Origin: Pontiellaceae bacterium
GTDB taxonomy: Bacteria > Verrucomicrobiota > Kiritimatiellia > Kiritimatiellales > Pontiellaceae
Direction: 5' to 3'
Assembly (NCBI GenBank): GCA_016937945.1
Contig: JAFGVP010000175.1
Coordinates: forward strand, 1-33,687
DNA: 33,687 nucleotides
Shown here: positions 7,349-15,101 of the stretch, piece after piece
Numbering within the stretch: the first letter of the stretch is position 1
Layout: the number at the start of each line of letters is the position of its first letter
Program-made: the position numbers and the translations under genes
The notes under the pieces: model-generated
The model's database searches: none
What the model saw: only the letters and a program-made list of their open reading frames with translations
Told to the model about the DNA's origin: nothing

Positions 7349-8133
7349 ATGTAGAACAACCTCGTGATCATGTAACCGACGACCAGAATAATCAGGAAAG
7401 ATATAATCACGGAACGCCGGGTAGCCTTGCCCACCCCGACAGCCCCTTCGCGCGTGACAAAACCCTGATGACAAGCAACCGTCACGATGATGATTCCAAA
7501 AACAAATGCTTTGAGCAGACCGACGTATAGATCTTTGTTCGCCGCAAACTGAGTGGCATTATCCATATAGGCCCGCACAGAAACCCCCAGCTGAGTTGCT
7601 CCGACCACGGCGCCGCCCATTATTCCGAGAATATTCGTATATACCGTAAGGATCGGCATCATGACAGCAAGAGCAACCAAACGGGGCATTACCAGAAACC
7701 GGTTGGGATTGATGCTCATGACCTCCAGAGCCGCCACCTCTTCCGAAACCGTCATTGTACCGAGCTGGGCTGCAATAGCTGAACCAACACTGGCAGCAAT
7801 GATCAATCCGGTCATGAAGGGCCCCATCTCCCGAATCATGGTCACGGCCACGGCTGAACCGATAAACTCTTCATAACCCCAACGCTTGAGCTCAAGGCCG
7901 GTCTGGAGAGCAAGAATCATCCCTGTAAAGAGCGCCACTACAGTGATCACGGCGAGACTCTTGATGCCGGTTACATAAAGCTGCGTGAACGTTTCCTGAC
8001 GGCTCCGACGCCCGAAGGCATGACGAATAAACCAGATCGCCTCGAACAGCATAAACATCGCCTGTCCGGTATTATGGAGCAGATGCAGCACCTTTGCTCC
8101 CGTTCGCTCAGCAGAGCGTACGGGATACTGCAT
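7345..8133 (-). CDS. mlaE: Mla-type ABC transporter permease (MlaE-like)
   Basis: Integral inner-membrane permease, 262 residues, the usual size. It has the family layout: an amphipathic N-terminus, then about five hydrophobic helices including LAVITVVALFTGMILALQ and the C-terminal SVIISFLIILVVGYMIT. The conserved cytoplasmic coupling segment GTMTVSEEVAALEVMSINP is clear, as is EMGPFMTGLIIAASVGSAIAA. The start at 8133 has a weak ribosome binding site, so coupling to the upstream repeat-protein gene, which ends 20 bases earlier, is likely. It precedes mlaF with an ATGA overlap. MlaB and MlaC genes are absent from the window. Confidence 0.93.
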   Translation of the reverse strand: MQYPVRSAERTGAKVLHLLHNTGQAMFMLFEAIWFIRHAFGRRSRQETFTQLYVTGIKSLAVITVVALFTGMILALQTGLELKRWGYEEFIGSAVAVTMIREMGPFMTGLIIAASVGSAIAAQLGTMTVSEEVAALEVMSINPNRFLVMPRLVALAVMMPILTVYTNILGIMGGAVVGATQLGVSVRAYMDNATQFAANKDLYVGLLKAFVFGIIIVTVACHQGFVTREGAVGVGKATRRSVIISFLIILVVGYMITRLFYI

Positions 8134-8153
8134 ATAGTCTATGGGCGACCGGG

Positions 8154-9446
8154 CTATGGCTGACTCTCCTCTTCTCCGAAATGCATAAACAAAAACCGGA
8201 AACTATGGCTTTCCTCATTTTTCTTATACCCGAGTAATCCTTTAAGCAAGGACCATTCAACAGAGGCTTCCCCCCGTGACTGCCGATAAAGACCCCACAG
8301 CAGATGGTGCCCTGTGGTATCATCCACCTTTTCACGGCGATACAGGGTCCAGATCGGTGCCCAGTTACGCTCGACACCGGGAGTATCCCTCAGCGGCCAC
8401 AACTCCAGCATGCGAAACCGGGTGTCCTTTCCGTGCCGCTCCCAGCTCATCAACGGCCACGCTTTCCAATAACGTTCGACCACATCACCAACCTCAACAT
8501 CATCCTTAGAACCCGTGGCCAGTATCGATTCCGACTGAAAGACAGGTATGATGACGAAACGGTGCTGTTCCTGATCAACAAGCTGAACCCGACTGTTCCA
8601 TATCACCGGCCAGCACCAGAATTGTCGCCGGAGCGTACCGACCTCCTTTTTCCCGTAGATCGGCCAGTAATAACGTTTGTAAACATCTCCGTCGCTCCAC
8701 TGAACAAACGGATAAGGTGCATGAATTAAACGCTGCCCCCGCCCTTCCGAAAAACGGAACAGCGGCGGCACAAACCATTGATTACGTCCCTGCTCCGAAA
8801 CAACGCGGCCGTAGATCGGCATGAGAATAAAACCACCGCCGGGATTACGTTCATTGGTGTAGCGTACCGATGAATAGATCGGCCAAAGTACAAAACGCTT
8901 TTGATACTCACCTTCCAGCGAACTGCTTCCATAAAACGGCCAGACACGAAATCGGGAAACACCTTCTCCCGACGTCTTTGACCCAACCGGCCACAAGATC
9001 GATGTTGTGTGCAAATCATTGATACTCGACTCGGCATAAAGCGGAAAAAGAACAAAGCTCAAGCGATCGCGCCCAAGAAACTCATGTATGGTTCCCCCGA
9101 GAGGAAAGAGCGCAAAATAGTTTTCGCCGGCTGCATCCGTACCCTGGAAATAGAACGGAAGAATCCAGGTGCGATCCCGCTCGGTCTCCGGCGAAAAATC
9201 CAGACTGTATCCAAAGAAAAGGAGTCGGCTATAGGTTTCATCCTTGAATCCCTTTCGCGTGTAGATCGGCCACAGATAATCTTTCCGCCAGCGCTCCGTC
9301 TCGACGGAGCTCGAATAAAACGGCCGCCACGCCTCAAAATGTGCGCCGCGGTCAGACTGAATCTCTTCATGAAAAGGATCCCAGTCAAAGCCGGCCCACG
9401 CAGAAGCGCAGTATAGAACAAGGAGAATGGACAAAAACGGCTTCAT
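8154..9446 (-). CDS. Secreted WPxY-repeat protein of unknown function
   Basis: No recognised family. From the ATG at 9446 the product is 430 residues with a signal peptide (MKPFLSILLVLYCASAWAG, cleavage after AWA). Almost the whole mature chain is a degenerate repeat, one unit per ~18-25 residues, each built as a beta-type strand followed by a (L/V/Y)WP(I/F/V/L)(Y/F) core and a polar loop. Examples are YLWPIY, FVLFPLY, RVWPFYG, VLWPIYS, ILMPIYG and YYWPIYG; about 20 units can be traced. This suggests a beta-barrel or beta-solenoid with aromatic belts. The ATG overlaps the stop of the LolC/E-like gene (ATGA), and MlaE starts 20 bases after its stop, so it is embedded in an envelope-lipid operon. 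It may be an outer-membrane or periplasmic partner of that transport, but this is an inference from context. Confidence 0.7.
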   Translation of the reverse strand: MKPFLSILLVLYCASAWAGFDWDPFHEEIQSDRGAHFEAWRPFYSSSVETERWRKDYLWPIYTRKGFKDETYSRLLFFGYSLDFSPETERDRTWILPFYFQGTDAAGENYFALFPLGGTIHEFLGRDRLSFVLFPLYAESSINDLHTTSILWPVGSKTSGEGVSRFRVWPFYGSSSLEGEYQKRFVLWPIYSSVRYTNERNPGGGFILMPIYGRVVSEQGRNQWFVPPLFRFSEGRGQRLIHAPYPFVQWSDGDVYKRYYWPIYGKKEVGTLRRQFWCWPVIWNSRVQLVDQEQHRFVIIPVFQSESILATGSKDDVEVGDVVERYWKAWPLMSWERHGKDTRFRMLELWPLRDTPGVERNWAPIWTLYRREKVDDTTGHHLLWGLYRQSRGEASVEWSLLKGLLGYKKNEESHSFRFLFMHFGEEESQP

Positions 9447-10672
9447 TCGTACCTCAATGCATCCACAGGTTCTTTCCATGCCGCGATAATTGCCGGAATA
9501 AGGCCGGCAAGTGTGCAGAAAATCAGCACCAGCCCGCAGACAATCGAAACATCGAGACCGGAGGTATGGCTCGGAAGCCGGCTTAGCTGATACAGCTCCG
9601 GCGGCAACAGCTCCAGATTAAACTCACTCGACATAAACATTAAAAGTTCATTCCGGAAGCGCAGGACAAGCATCGCCAGTCCAACCCCCAGAATATTTCC
9701 GATAACCCCCTGAACCAGCCCCATGCTGAAGAATACACCCGTAATACCGCCGTTTCCGAATCCAAGTGATTTCAGCAACCCGATTTCCCTCGTTTTCTGC
9801 ACGGTTAGAGTGATTAGCGTATTGGTGATGCTGAATGCCGCCACCAAAGCCACAAACGCCAAAAGGAAAAACATCATGTTTTTCTCAACATGCAGTGCTG
9901 CAAAAATCTGGCTATGCATTTCCATCCAGGTTCGCGGATAAAACCGATACCCTAAACGCTCACGCATTGATGCAGCGACCGGCGCCGCCATCATCGGATC
10001 ATCAAGGACCACCTGTACGGAATGCACACCCTGCTCCACATCATAGAGCGCCCGCGCCGTATCAAGCGATGCGAAGGCAAATCCGACATCATATTCATAC
10101 ATCCCTACATGAAAAACGCCGGACACGGTCAAATCCACCGGAAGACGAATCTCATCTTCAGACACCAGACTTTGGGGAGAATAAACCGTCAGGACATCCC
10201 CTACCCAGACATCCAGACGCCTGGCCAAGTCACTGCCGATCACAATCTTTTCACCACTGACATCAAAGCTTCCGGCAATCATGCTCCCTGGAACTCGGCT
10301 GACCCGTTCCTCGTAGACCGGGTCCACCCCTCGAAGAAGCGGAGTCATGGTTCGGTCTTCGGTTTGAAGAAGAACCAACCCTTCCAGACTCGGCGCGGCT
10401 CCCTTTACCGAGCTCATCCCCTCAAGCTTCTGGATCAGCTGATCGGGATCATTAACAATCCCTCCCTGCTCGACAATGCTGATATGCGGATTGAATCCGA
10501 GAATCTTGTCCCGCCAGACTTCGTCAAAACCGGTCATCACTGACAGGACCACGATCAGTACCGCAACACCGATCGTCACGCCAAGCATGGAAATTACGGT
10601 GACAGCAGAGACAATCGACCGTTTCGGCTTCAGATATTTGATTGCAAGATATAGGGAAAAAGGAAGTTTCAT
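9443..10672 (-). CDS. lolC: Lipoprotein-releasing ABC transporter permease (LolC/LolE family)
   Basis: Inner-membrane permease of the MacB/LolCE type, 409 residues, the standard length. Topology is one N-terminal helix (SIVSAVTVISMLGVTIGVAVLIV around 20-45), a large periplasmic domain (about 50-265), then three C-terminal helices (MMFFLLAFVALVAAFSITNT, VFFSMGLVQGVIGNILGVGL, and VSIVCGLVLIFCTLAGLIPA). The N-terminal motif LAIKYLKPKR and the phrase QKTREIGLLKSLGF are strongly conserved in LolC/E. GGAG lies 5 bases before the ATG. The partner ATPase LolD is not next to it, so it must lie elsewhere if this is a Lol system. It is coupled by ATGA overlap to the WPxY-repeat gene. Whether it acts as LolC, LolE or a merged homodimeric LolF-type cannot be decided. 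Confidence 0.88.
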   Translation of the reverse strand: MKLPFSLYLAIKYLKPKRSIVSAVTVISMLGVTIGVAVLIVVLSVMTGFDEVWRDKILGFNPHISIVEQGGIVNDPDQLIQKLEGMSSVKGAAPSLEGLVLLQTEDRTMTPLLRGVDPVYEERVSRVPGSMIAGSFDVSGEKIVIGSDLARRLDVWVGDVLTVYSPQSLVSEDEIRLPVDLTVSGVFHVGMYEYDVGFAFASLDTARALYDVEQGVHSVQVVLDDPMMAAPVAASMRERLGYRFYPRTWMEMHSQIFAALHVEKNMMFFLLAFVALVAAFSITNTLITLTVQKTREIGLLKSLGFGNGGITGVFFSMGLVQGVIGNILGVGLAMLVLRFRNELLMFMSSEFNLELLPPELYQLSRLPSHTSGLDVSIVCGLVLIFCTLAGLIPAIIAAWKEPVDALRYE

Positions 10673-10736
10673 TCACGCTCCGTAAAAATCACGCTTTTCA
10701 TAACTGCTGAAGAACAGGCCATAAATCCGACCCCAA

Positions 10737-11273
10737 TCAGCGTATATTCAGCAGCACCTCATCAAACCGCCACCAGTCATCGTCTTCAGCATTTCGGAAA
10801 ACCTCTACAACCAGCATAACATACACCTGCTCCGTTCCAGGAAGAATTACCGCATCATCGATCTTAACCGGCATAAAAGCGGTGCCGGGCGAAGTGACTC
10901 CGGACCGATATTCCTTGATCAGGTTATTCTTGGTATCCATGCACAGTACAGCCAGACATACCTTTGAATTTGCGGACTGCACCACGCTGATCGCGGACAC
11001 ATCAACCTGCACCTCAACAATACGCCCGACCTCAATCCCCGATAGCGCCTGTACACACGCGCGTGTTTCCGCGGCATCACCTTTTTTGACACGACAGACA
11101 GCCGCCGACTCTCCCTTCGAAACCTTTTTGTGATCAATTGACCAGCCGGCCCCGCGAATGGCCCAGCCCGAATAATCCCGGCTCTCGAATCCGGCGTTTT
11201 TCAGTGCAAGCCCCGCATGCCCGACGGAGCAGCACAGAAGCAACAGCAGTATGGTCAAACGACTCACATTCAT
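10737..11273 (-). CDS. Secreted carbohydrate-binding-module-like protein
   Basis: A 178-residue exported protein I cannot place firmly. The ATG at 11273 gives a clear signal peptide (MNVSRLTILLLLLCCSVGHA, cleavage after GHA) and lies 7 bases after the FAH-family gene stop; the longer frame only overlaps that gene. The mature start LKNAGFESRDYSGWAIRGAGW resembles the opening of CBM4/CBM22-like or discoidin-like jelly-roll modules (N-x-G-F-E-x-x-x-x-x-G-W), and the end DDWWRFDEVLL resembles their last strand. It probably forms a single beta-sandwich that binds sugar or another ligand. The 64-base gap to the lolC-like gene suggests it is in the same operon. Confidence 0.55.
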   Translation of the reverse strand: MNVSRLTILLLLLCCSVGHAGLALKNAGFESRDYSGWAIRGAGWSIDHKKVSKGESAAVCRVKKGDAAETRACVQALSGIEVGRIVEVQVDVSAISVVQSANSKVCLAVLCMDTKNNLIKEYRSGVTSPGTAFMPVKIDDAVILPGTEQVYVMLVVEVFRNAEDDDWWRFDEVLLNIR

Positions 11274-11280
11274 ACGCGCC

Positions 11281-12156
11281 TCAGCATTCCACGTGGAGCG
11301 ATTCACATTCTTGTACGACTGATCGCTGACTACCCAGTCCGTCGACGCCCACCTCAATCACATCTCCGGCCCGCATCAAAACCTTCGGATCACGCGCAGA
11401 ACCGATACCGGGAGGGGTTCCCGTTGAAATCACATCACCGGGAAGCAAAGTCATTCCCCGTGAAATATATTCAATTAGGAACGGAATAGAAAACAGCAGG
11501 TCCGATGTGCAGCCATCCTGAAGAATCGTTCCGTTATACTTTTGCCAGACCCGCAGATTGTCCACATTGTCCACTTCGTCCGGCGTAACCAGAAAAGGCC
11601 CGATCGGGCAGAATGTGTCAAAACCCTTGCCTCGAAACCACTGAGATCCCGCACGTTGAACAATGCGTTCGGTCACATCATTCAATACGGTGTAGCCGGC
11701 AACATAATCCATTGCGCGCTGCCTCGACACAGACTTTGCCTCACGGGAAATCACAACCGCAAGTTCGGCTTCACTATCAACCACCTGTGCCTCTGCCGGT
11801 AGTACTATCTCATCATTTGGCCCGACAATCGCAGAGATTGCCTTTGAAAACAGAATTGGTTCCGACGGCACGTCATGACCGAACTCCTTCGCATGAGCGG
11901 CATAGTTGGCTCCGACGCAAATAATCTTTGATGGAATGGTAATCGGAGGACCGAGCCGGACTGCTGAAGAGTCGACATAAACCGCGCCGGGATCGGCAAT
12001 TAATTGGCGGAGCATATGCATCCCGAAGCCTGAAAAAAAATGGGCATCGAAGTCTTGCAAATGAAACGCAGAGGCACGCACATCAAGGATGCGGCCATCG
12101 CCCATCCATACGCCCGGGCATTCCAAGCCTTTTTCTCCAAATCGAACCAGCTTCAT
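11281..12156 (-). CDS. Fumarylacetoacetate hydrolase (FAH) family protein
   Basis: The 291-residue protein is a member of the metal-dependent FAH superfamily that cleaves C-C bonds in acylpyruvate-type substrates (for example fumarylpyruvate, 2,4-diketo-3-deoxy sugar acids, or oxaloacetate). The core starts near residue 75 with KIICVGANYAAHAKEFG. Metal ligands are visible as the E-x-E pair in DSEAELAVVI (E129, E131) and a later aspartate (D160 in LNDVTER). The signature end GDVISTGTPPGIGSA is intact. A GGGAG ribosome binding site precedes the ATG. It is the first gene of the long minus-strand run leading to the lipid transporters, with a promoter candidate upstream (12194-12222), but has no obvious link with them. 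Substrate not predictable. Confidence 0.88.
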   Translation of the reverse strand: MKLVRFGEKGLECPGVWMGDGRILDVRASAFHLQDFDAHFFSGFGMHMLRQLIADPGAVYVDSSAVRLGPPITIPSKIICVGANYAAHAKEFGHDVPSEPILFSKAISAIVGPNDEIVLPAEAQVVDSEAELAVVISREAKSVSRQRAMDYVAGYTVLNDVTERIVQRAGSQWFRGKGFDTFCPIGPFLVTPDEVDNVDNLRVWQKYNGTILQDGCTSDLLFSIPFLIEYISRGMTLLPGDVISTGTPPGIGSARDPKVLMRAGDVIEVGVDGLGSQRSVVQECESLHVEC

Positions 12157-12193
12157 TCACGTAGCTCCCTTAAATTGCTATAAATCCCAATAG

Positions 12194-12222
12194 GTTATAG
12201 AAGAATCGCTCAGACGCAACAA
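12194..12222 (-). promoter_or_regulatory. Promoter candidate of the FAH-to-mlaD operon
   Basis: Minus strand: -35-like TTGTTG (12217-12222), a 17-base spacer, and -10-like TATAAC (12194-12199). It is 38 bases before the FAH-family ATG. The region also separates this operon from the divergent SRAP gene, so both promoters share about 130 bases. Confidence 0.55.
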
Positions 12223-12285
12223 GGAATGCATGAATGGCGGCAGTTTCATATTGATTCATGATCAGGTGAATAACAAGGTGTTGAC

Positions 12286-12900
12286 ATGTGCGGCCGCTTT
12301 ACCCAGACAAAAACTCGCGAAGAAATCCTTCAGCAACTGGTGGAAATTGAACTGCCGCCGCTATTTCAAAATCGATACAATGTGGCTCCGATGCAAAAAG
12401 TCGCAACCATCCGAAACCTAGACACCAAAAATGCTGAAGAATCCATATGGGGCTTCTTAAATCCACGGTCAAGCTCACCGGTTATCAATGCCCGGTCAGA
12501 AACAGTATATGAGCGTCCCATGTTCAGGAATCTTCTGACAAACGGTCGATGTCTGATTCCTGCCGATGGCTTTTATGAATGGAAAGGACGCCAACCCTAT
12601 TACTTCCAACTACCGGAAAAGGAACTTTTCGCATTTGGAGGGCTTTGGAAAAATGATCGATGCGTAATCATCACGCGCGCCGCCGACAATACGATGCAAG
12701 GCATTCATGACCGAATGCCCTTTATGCTGCGGATCGGGCAATGGACATCCTGGCTTTCCTCGCCCTCGCCCGATCGCTTTCTTCACGAATTCCAGCCCCC
12801 CGAAATGACATGCCATCCGGTCTCTCGGCGCGTCAATGCCGTTAGGAATGATGACCCCGCCTGCCTGTCGGATGCCGAGATTCAGGAAGAGCTCTTTTAG
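12286..12900 (+). CDS. SRAP-domain protein (HMCES/YedK family)
   Basis: SRAP proteins crosslink covalently to abasic sites in single-stranded DNA through the N-terminal cysteine, protecting forks from breakage. The 204-residue protein shows all the key residues: Cys2 directly after the start Met (MCGRF), Asn68 in the VINARSET motif, Glu98 in IPADGFYEW, and His141 in GIHDRMP. The Met-Cys start confirms the ATG at 12286, because the cysteine must become the N-terminus. An AAGGTG motif lies about 7 bases upstream. It is transcribed divergently from the FAH operon, and aroQ follows 78 bases later on the same strand. No SOS box or DNA-repair neighbour is evident. Confidence 0.94.
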   Translation: MCGRFTQTKTREEILQQLVEIELPPLFQNRYNVAPMQKVATIRNLDTKNAEESIWGFLNPRSSSPVINARSETVYERPMFRNLLTNGRCLIPADGFYEWKGRQPYYFQLPEKELFAFGGLWKNDRCVIITRAADNTMQGIHDRMPFMLRIGQWTSWLSSPSPDRFLHEFQPPEMTCHPVSRRVNAVRNDDPACLSDAEIQEELF

Positions 12901-12978
12901 AAAACACCACATTCACAGGATGGGTTGTTCTTGTTTCCGGTCTGCCAGTTAATTACTTTATATTGAATCGGAGGAAAC

Positions 12979-13431
12979 ATGAAGATACTTATACTGAATG
13001 GCCCAAACCTGAATCTGCTCGGAACGCGGGAACCGGAAATTTATGGAGCAGAAACGCTGGCTGATATTGAAACGCATATCACAAACTGCGCAAAAGAGCT
13101 TGGTGACAGTATTGCAATTGATTTTCGCCAGTCGAACTCAGAAGCCGAGCTCATCACATGGATCGGCGAAAGTCGCGGCCGATTTGACGGTATCATCATT
13201 AACCCTGCGGCGCTGACGCATACAAGCCTCGGGCTCTGCGATGCACTCAAAGCAGTTGCCGATGTTGTTCCGGCCGTTGAAGTCCATCTGAGTAACACAC
13301 ACACGCGTGAAGAAATCCGGCATAAGAGCCTGACGGCGGCAGCCTGCATTGGTCAGATCATGGGATTTCGCGGACTGGGTTATGTTCTGGCCCTGCGCGC
13401 GCTCGTGAACAAGCTCAGCGATAACGCTTGA
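12979..13431 (+). CDS. aroQ: 3-dehydroquinate dehydratase, type II
   Basis: Converts 3-dehydroquinate to 3-dehydroshikimate in the shikimate pathway by anti elimination. The 150-residue length is the family norm. The opening ILILNGPNLNLLGTREPEIYG is diagnostic, with Arg17 and catalytic Tyr22 in the flexible lid. Later motifs are IIINPAALTHTS (Asn75, His81) and AVEVHLSN with the catalytic His103, followed by Arg110 and Arg114. GGAGG lies 6 bases before the ATG. The gene faces holB (convergent stop codons 35 bases apart). No other shikimate gene is present here. Confidence 0.96.
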   Translation: MKILILNGPNLNLLGTREPEIYGAETLADIETHITNCAKELGDSIAIDFRQSNSEAELITWIGESRGRFDGIIINPAALTHTSLGLCDALKAVADVVPAVEVHLSNTHTREEIRHKSLTAAACIGQIMGFRGLGYVLALRALVNKLSDNA

Positions 13432-13466
13432 GCTGGCTCGCAAAGCACGTGCGGCATATCGCGTCC

Positions 13467-14453
13467 CTATCGGCGCACCAACTTGCGGAACGCTTCATCA
13501 AATATCTGTAGTTCAGGAATATTTCGATTAAGGCGAGTGCCGATTCCCTCGACGATTTCCATCGCCTTTAAGGCCGATCCCTGAGTATGCAATTTGGCTT
13601 GTTCCGCGAGGTTTTTTCGTTCTTCGCCGTAAATCAGATGTTCTTCGCCAACACCGCTGGTGAGCAAAAGAATATCGCGATGCCAGTCGAGCATAGCCTG
13701 CAGAATTTCTGCGAGCACCTCCTTGAGACGGGCAAGTGTACGGGCCGCCAGTATTTCCTTGAGTTTTGACTCATCAAGCGCCGCCTCATTCTGTCCAATG
13801 TCAGCCTCGACCATCTCAGCGATTCCCGCCTTGATAAAGTCCGAGAGCCCTTTCATCTGACTGGCCAGGCGGGCCGCAGACAAGCCGTTGGCCGGCGGCA
13901 AATCACGCAATATGTCCAGTAAGGGCTGTCGCCAGACGGCGTCCGCTTTTTCAGTGCCGGCGGATGAAAGTACGATCTTCTGACATCTGGAGATAATTGT
14001 AGGAAGCAACGCCTGCGGGGCATCAGTGACAAGAAGCAGCAATGTTTTGGGAGGCGGTTCTTCCAGTGTCTTAAGAAGGACATTGGCAGACTGGGTATTC
14101 AGGCACTCAGCTGCCAGTACAATCCCGGCCTTCCACCCGCCTTCAAATGAGGTCTGGGTGATGCGCCGAACCAGTTCGCGAATTTCATCGGCCTTGATCT
14201 GCCTGGCTTTGCTCTGAGGCTCGATCCATAGCGTATCTGCATGCTTATGACCACCCACTCGCCGACAGGATGAACAGACACCGCAGGGCCGATCTGAACT
14301 TTCACAAAACAGCAGCTTTAAAAATTCTTCTGCAAAGTAAAGGCCGCTTCCCCGCGGTGAACCGACAATTACATATGCATGCCCCAGTCGACCGAGTTCA
14401 TATCCTTTTTGGATACCCGCCCACGCTTCGGCATGTAGATCCTGAACATCCAT
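13467..14453 (-). CDS. holB: DNA polymerase III subunit delta' (clamp loader)
   Basis: Part of the clamp-loader complex that places the beta sliding clamp on DNA. The 328-residue protein has the delta' hallmarks: a degenerate P-loop lacking the Walker lysine (GSPRGSGLYF, residues 31-40), a four-cysteine zinc module (Cys50, Cys57, Cys60, Cys63, then HKHAD), the QTSANVLLKTLEEPP-type helix (here NTQSANVLLKTLEEPP), and the SRC motif in TIISRCQKI. Delta' does not hydrolyse ATP, consistent with the missing lysine. The C-terminal half is helical and more divergent. It follows tmk with a 4-base gap, the usual tmk-holB pairing. Confidence 0.92.
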   Translation of the reverse strand: MDVQDLHAEAWAGIQKGYELGRLGHAYVIVGSPRGSGLYFAEEFLKLLFCESSDRPCGVCSSCRRVGGHKHADTLWIEPQSKARQIKADEIRELVRRITQTSFEGGWKAGIVLAAECLNTQSANVLLKTLEEPPPKTLLLLVTDAPQALLPTIISRCQKIVLSSAGTEKADAVWRQPLLDILRDLPPANGLSAARLASQMKGLSDFIKAGIAEMVEADIGQNEAALDESKLKEILAARTLARLKEVLAEILQAMLDWHRDILLLTSGVGEEHLIYGEERKNLAEQAKLHTQGSALKAMEIVEGIGTRLNRNIPELQIFDEAFRKLVRR

Positions 14454-14457
14454 TGTA

Positions 14458-15096
14458 TTAAATGAGTTTATCTGCGATTACCTGCCACACATCTTCAGCG
14501 ATTTCATCAATTGTCCGCGCGGCATCAATCACACAAAATCGGCCCGGCTCACGAGCTGTCAGCTTATGGTAGCCGTCGCGAACCCGACGGTGAAAATCAG
14601 ATGCCTCGCGCTCAAAGCGATCTTTCTCTCCGCCTCCACCGGCATATCGCACCGCAAGCCGTTCAAAACCTTTCTCAATGTCCAGATCGAGCAGGACCGT
14701 CAGATCGGGCTTCCGATCAAATATGGCAAAATCGTTGATTCCATCCAGCGTCGCAATATCCATGCCGCGGGCAAATCCCTGATAGGCCATCGTCGAATCA
14801 ATAAATCGGTCACAGAGAACCCACTGCCCTGCATTCAGCGAAGGAAGAATGATGCGATCCATTAACTGGGCGCGACTCGCTGTAAAAAGTAAAATTTCAG
14901 CACGCTCAGACAGAGGCTCATCAATGGCATCATGCTGCAAAATATTTCTAATGGCTTCGCCCATTCGGGTGCCGCCGGGCTCACGGGTACAGATGGTAGA
15001 AATTCCTACCTCTTCAAGCCGATCTGCCAGCCGACGAATCTGGGTGGATTTTCCACTGCCTTCCGGACCTTCAAATGTGATGAACTTGCCGGACAT
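14458..15096 (-). CDS. tmk: Thymidylate kinase
   Basis: Phosphorylates dTMP to dTDP for DNA synthesis. From the ATG at 15096 the protein is 212 residues, the usual size. The P-loop FEGPEGSGKST is at residues 8-18, the DR motif is in CDRFIDSTMAYQG, and the TREPGGT substrate motif follows the first helix. The lid region carries GGGGEKDRFE. The frame extends 20 codons upstream into cysS, but the family start is MSGKFITFEG, placed 5 bases after the cysS stop. The gene is coupled to cysS upstream and holB downstream. Confidence 0.96.
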   Translation of the reverse strand: MSGKFITFEGPEGSGKSTQIRRLADRLEEVGISTICTREPGGTRMGEAIRNILQHDAIDEPLSERAEILLFTASRAQLMDRIILPSLNAGQWVLCDRFIDSTMAYQGFARGMDIATLDGINDFAIFDRKPDLTVLLDLDIEKGFERLAVRYAGGGGEKDRFEREASDFHRRVRDGYHKLTAREPGRFCVIDAARTIDEIAEDVWQVIADKLI

Positions 15097-15101
15097 TGGG
15101 T

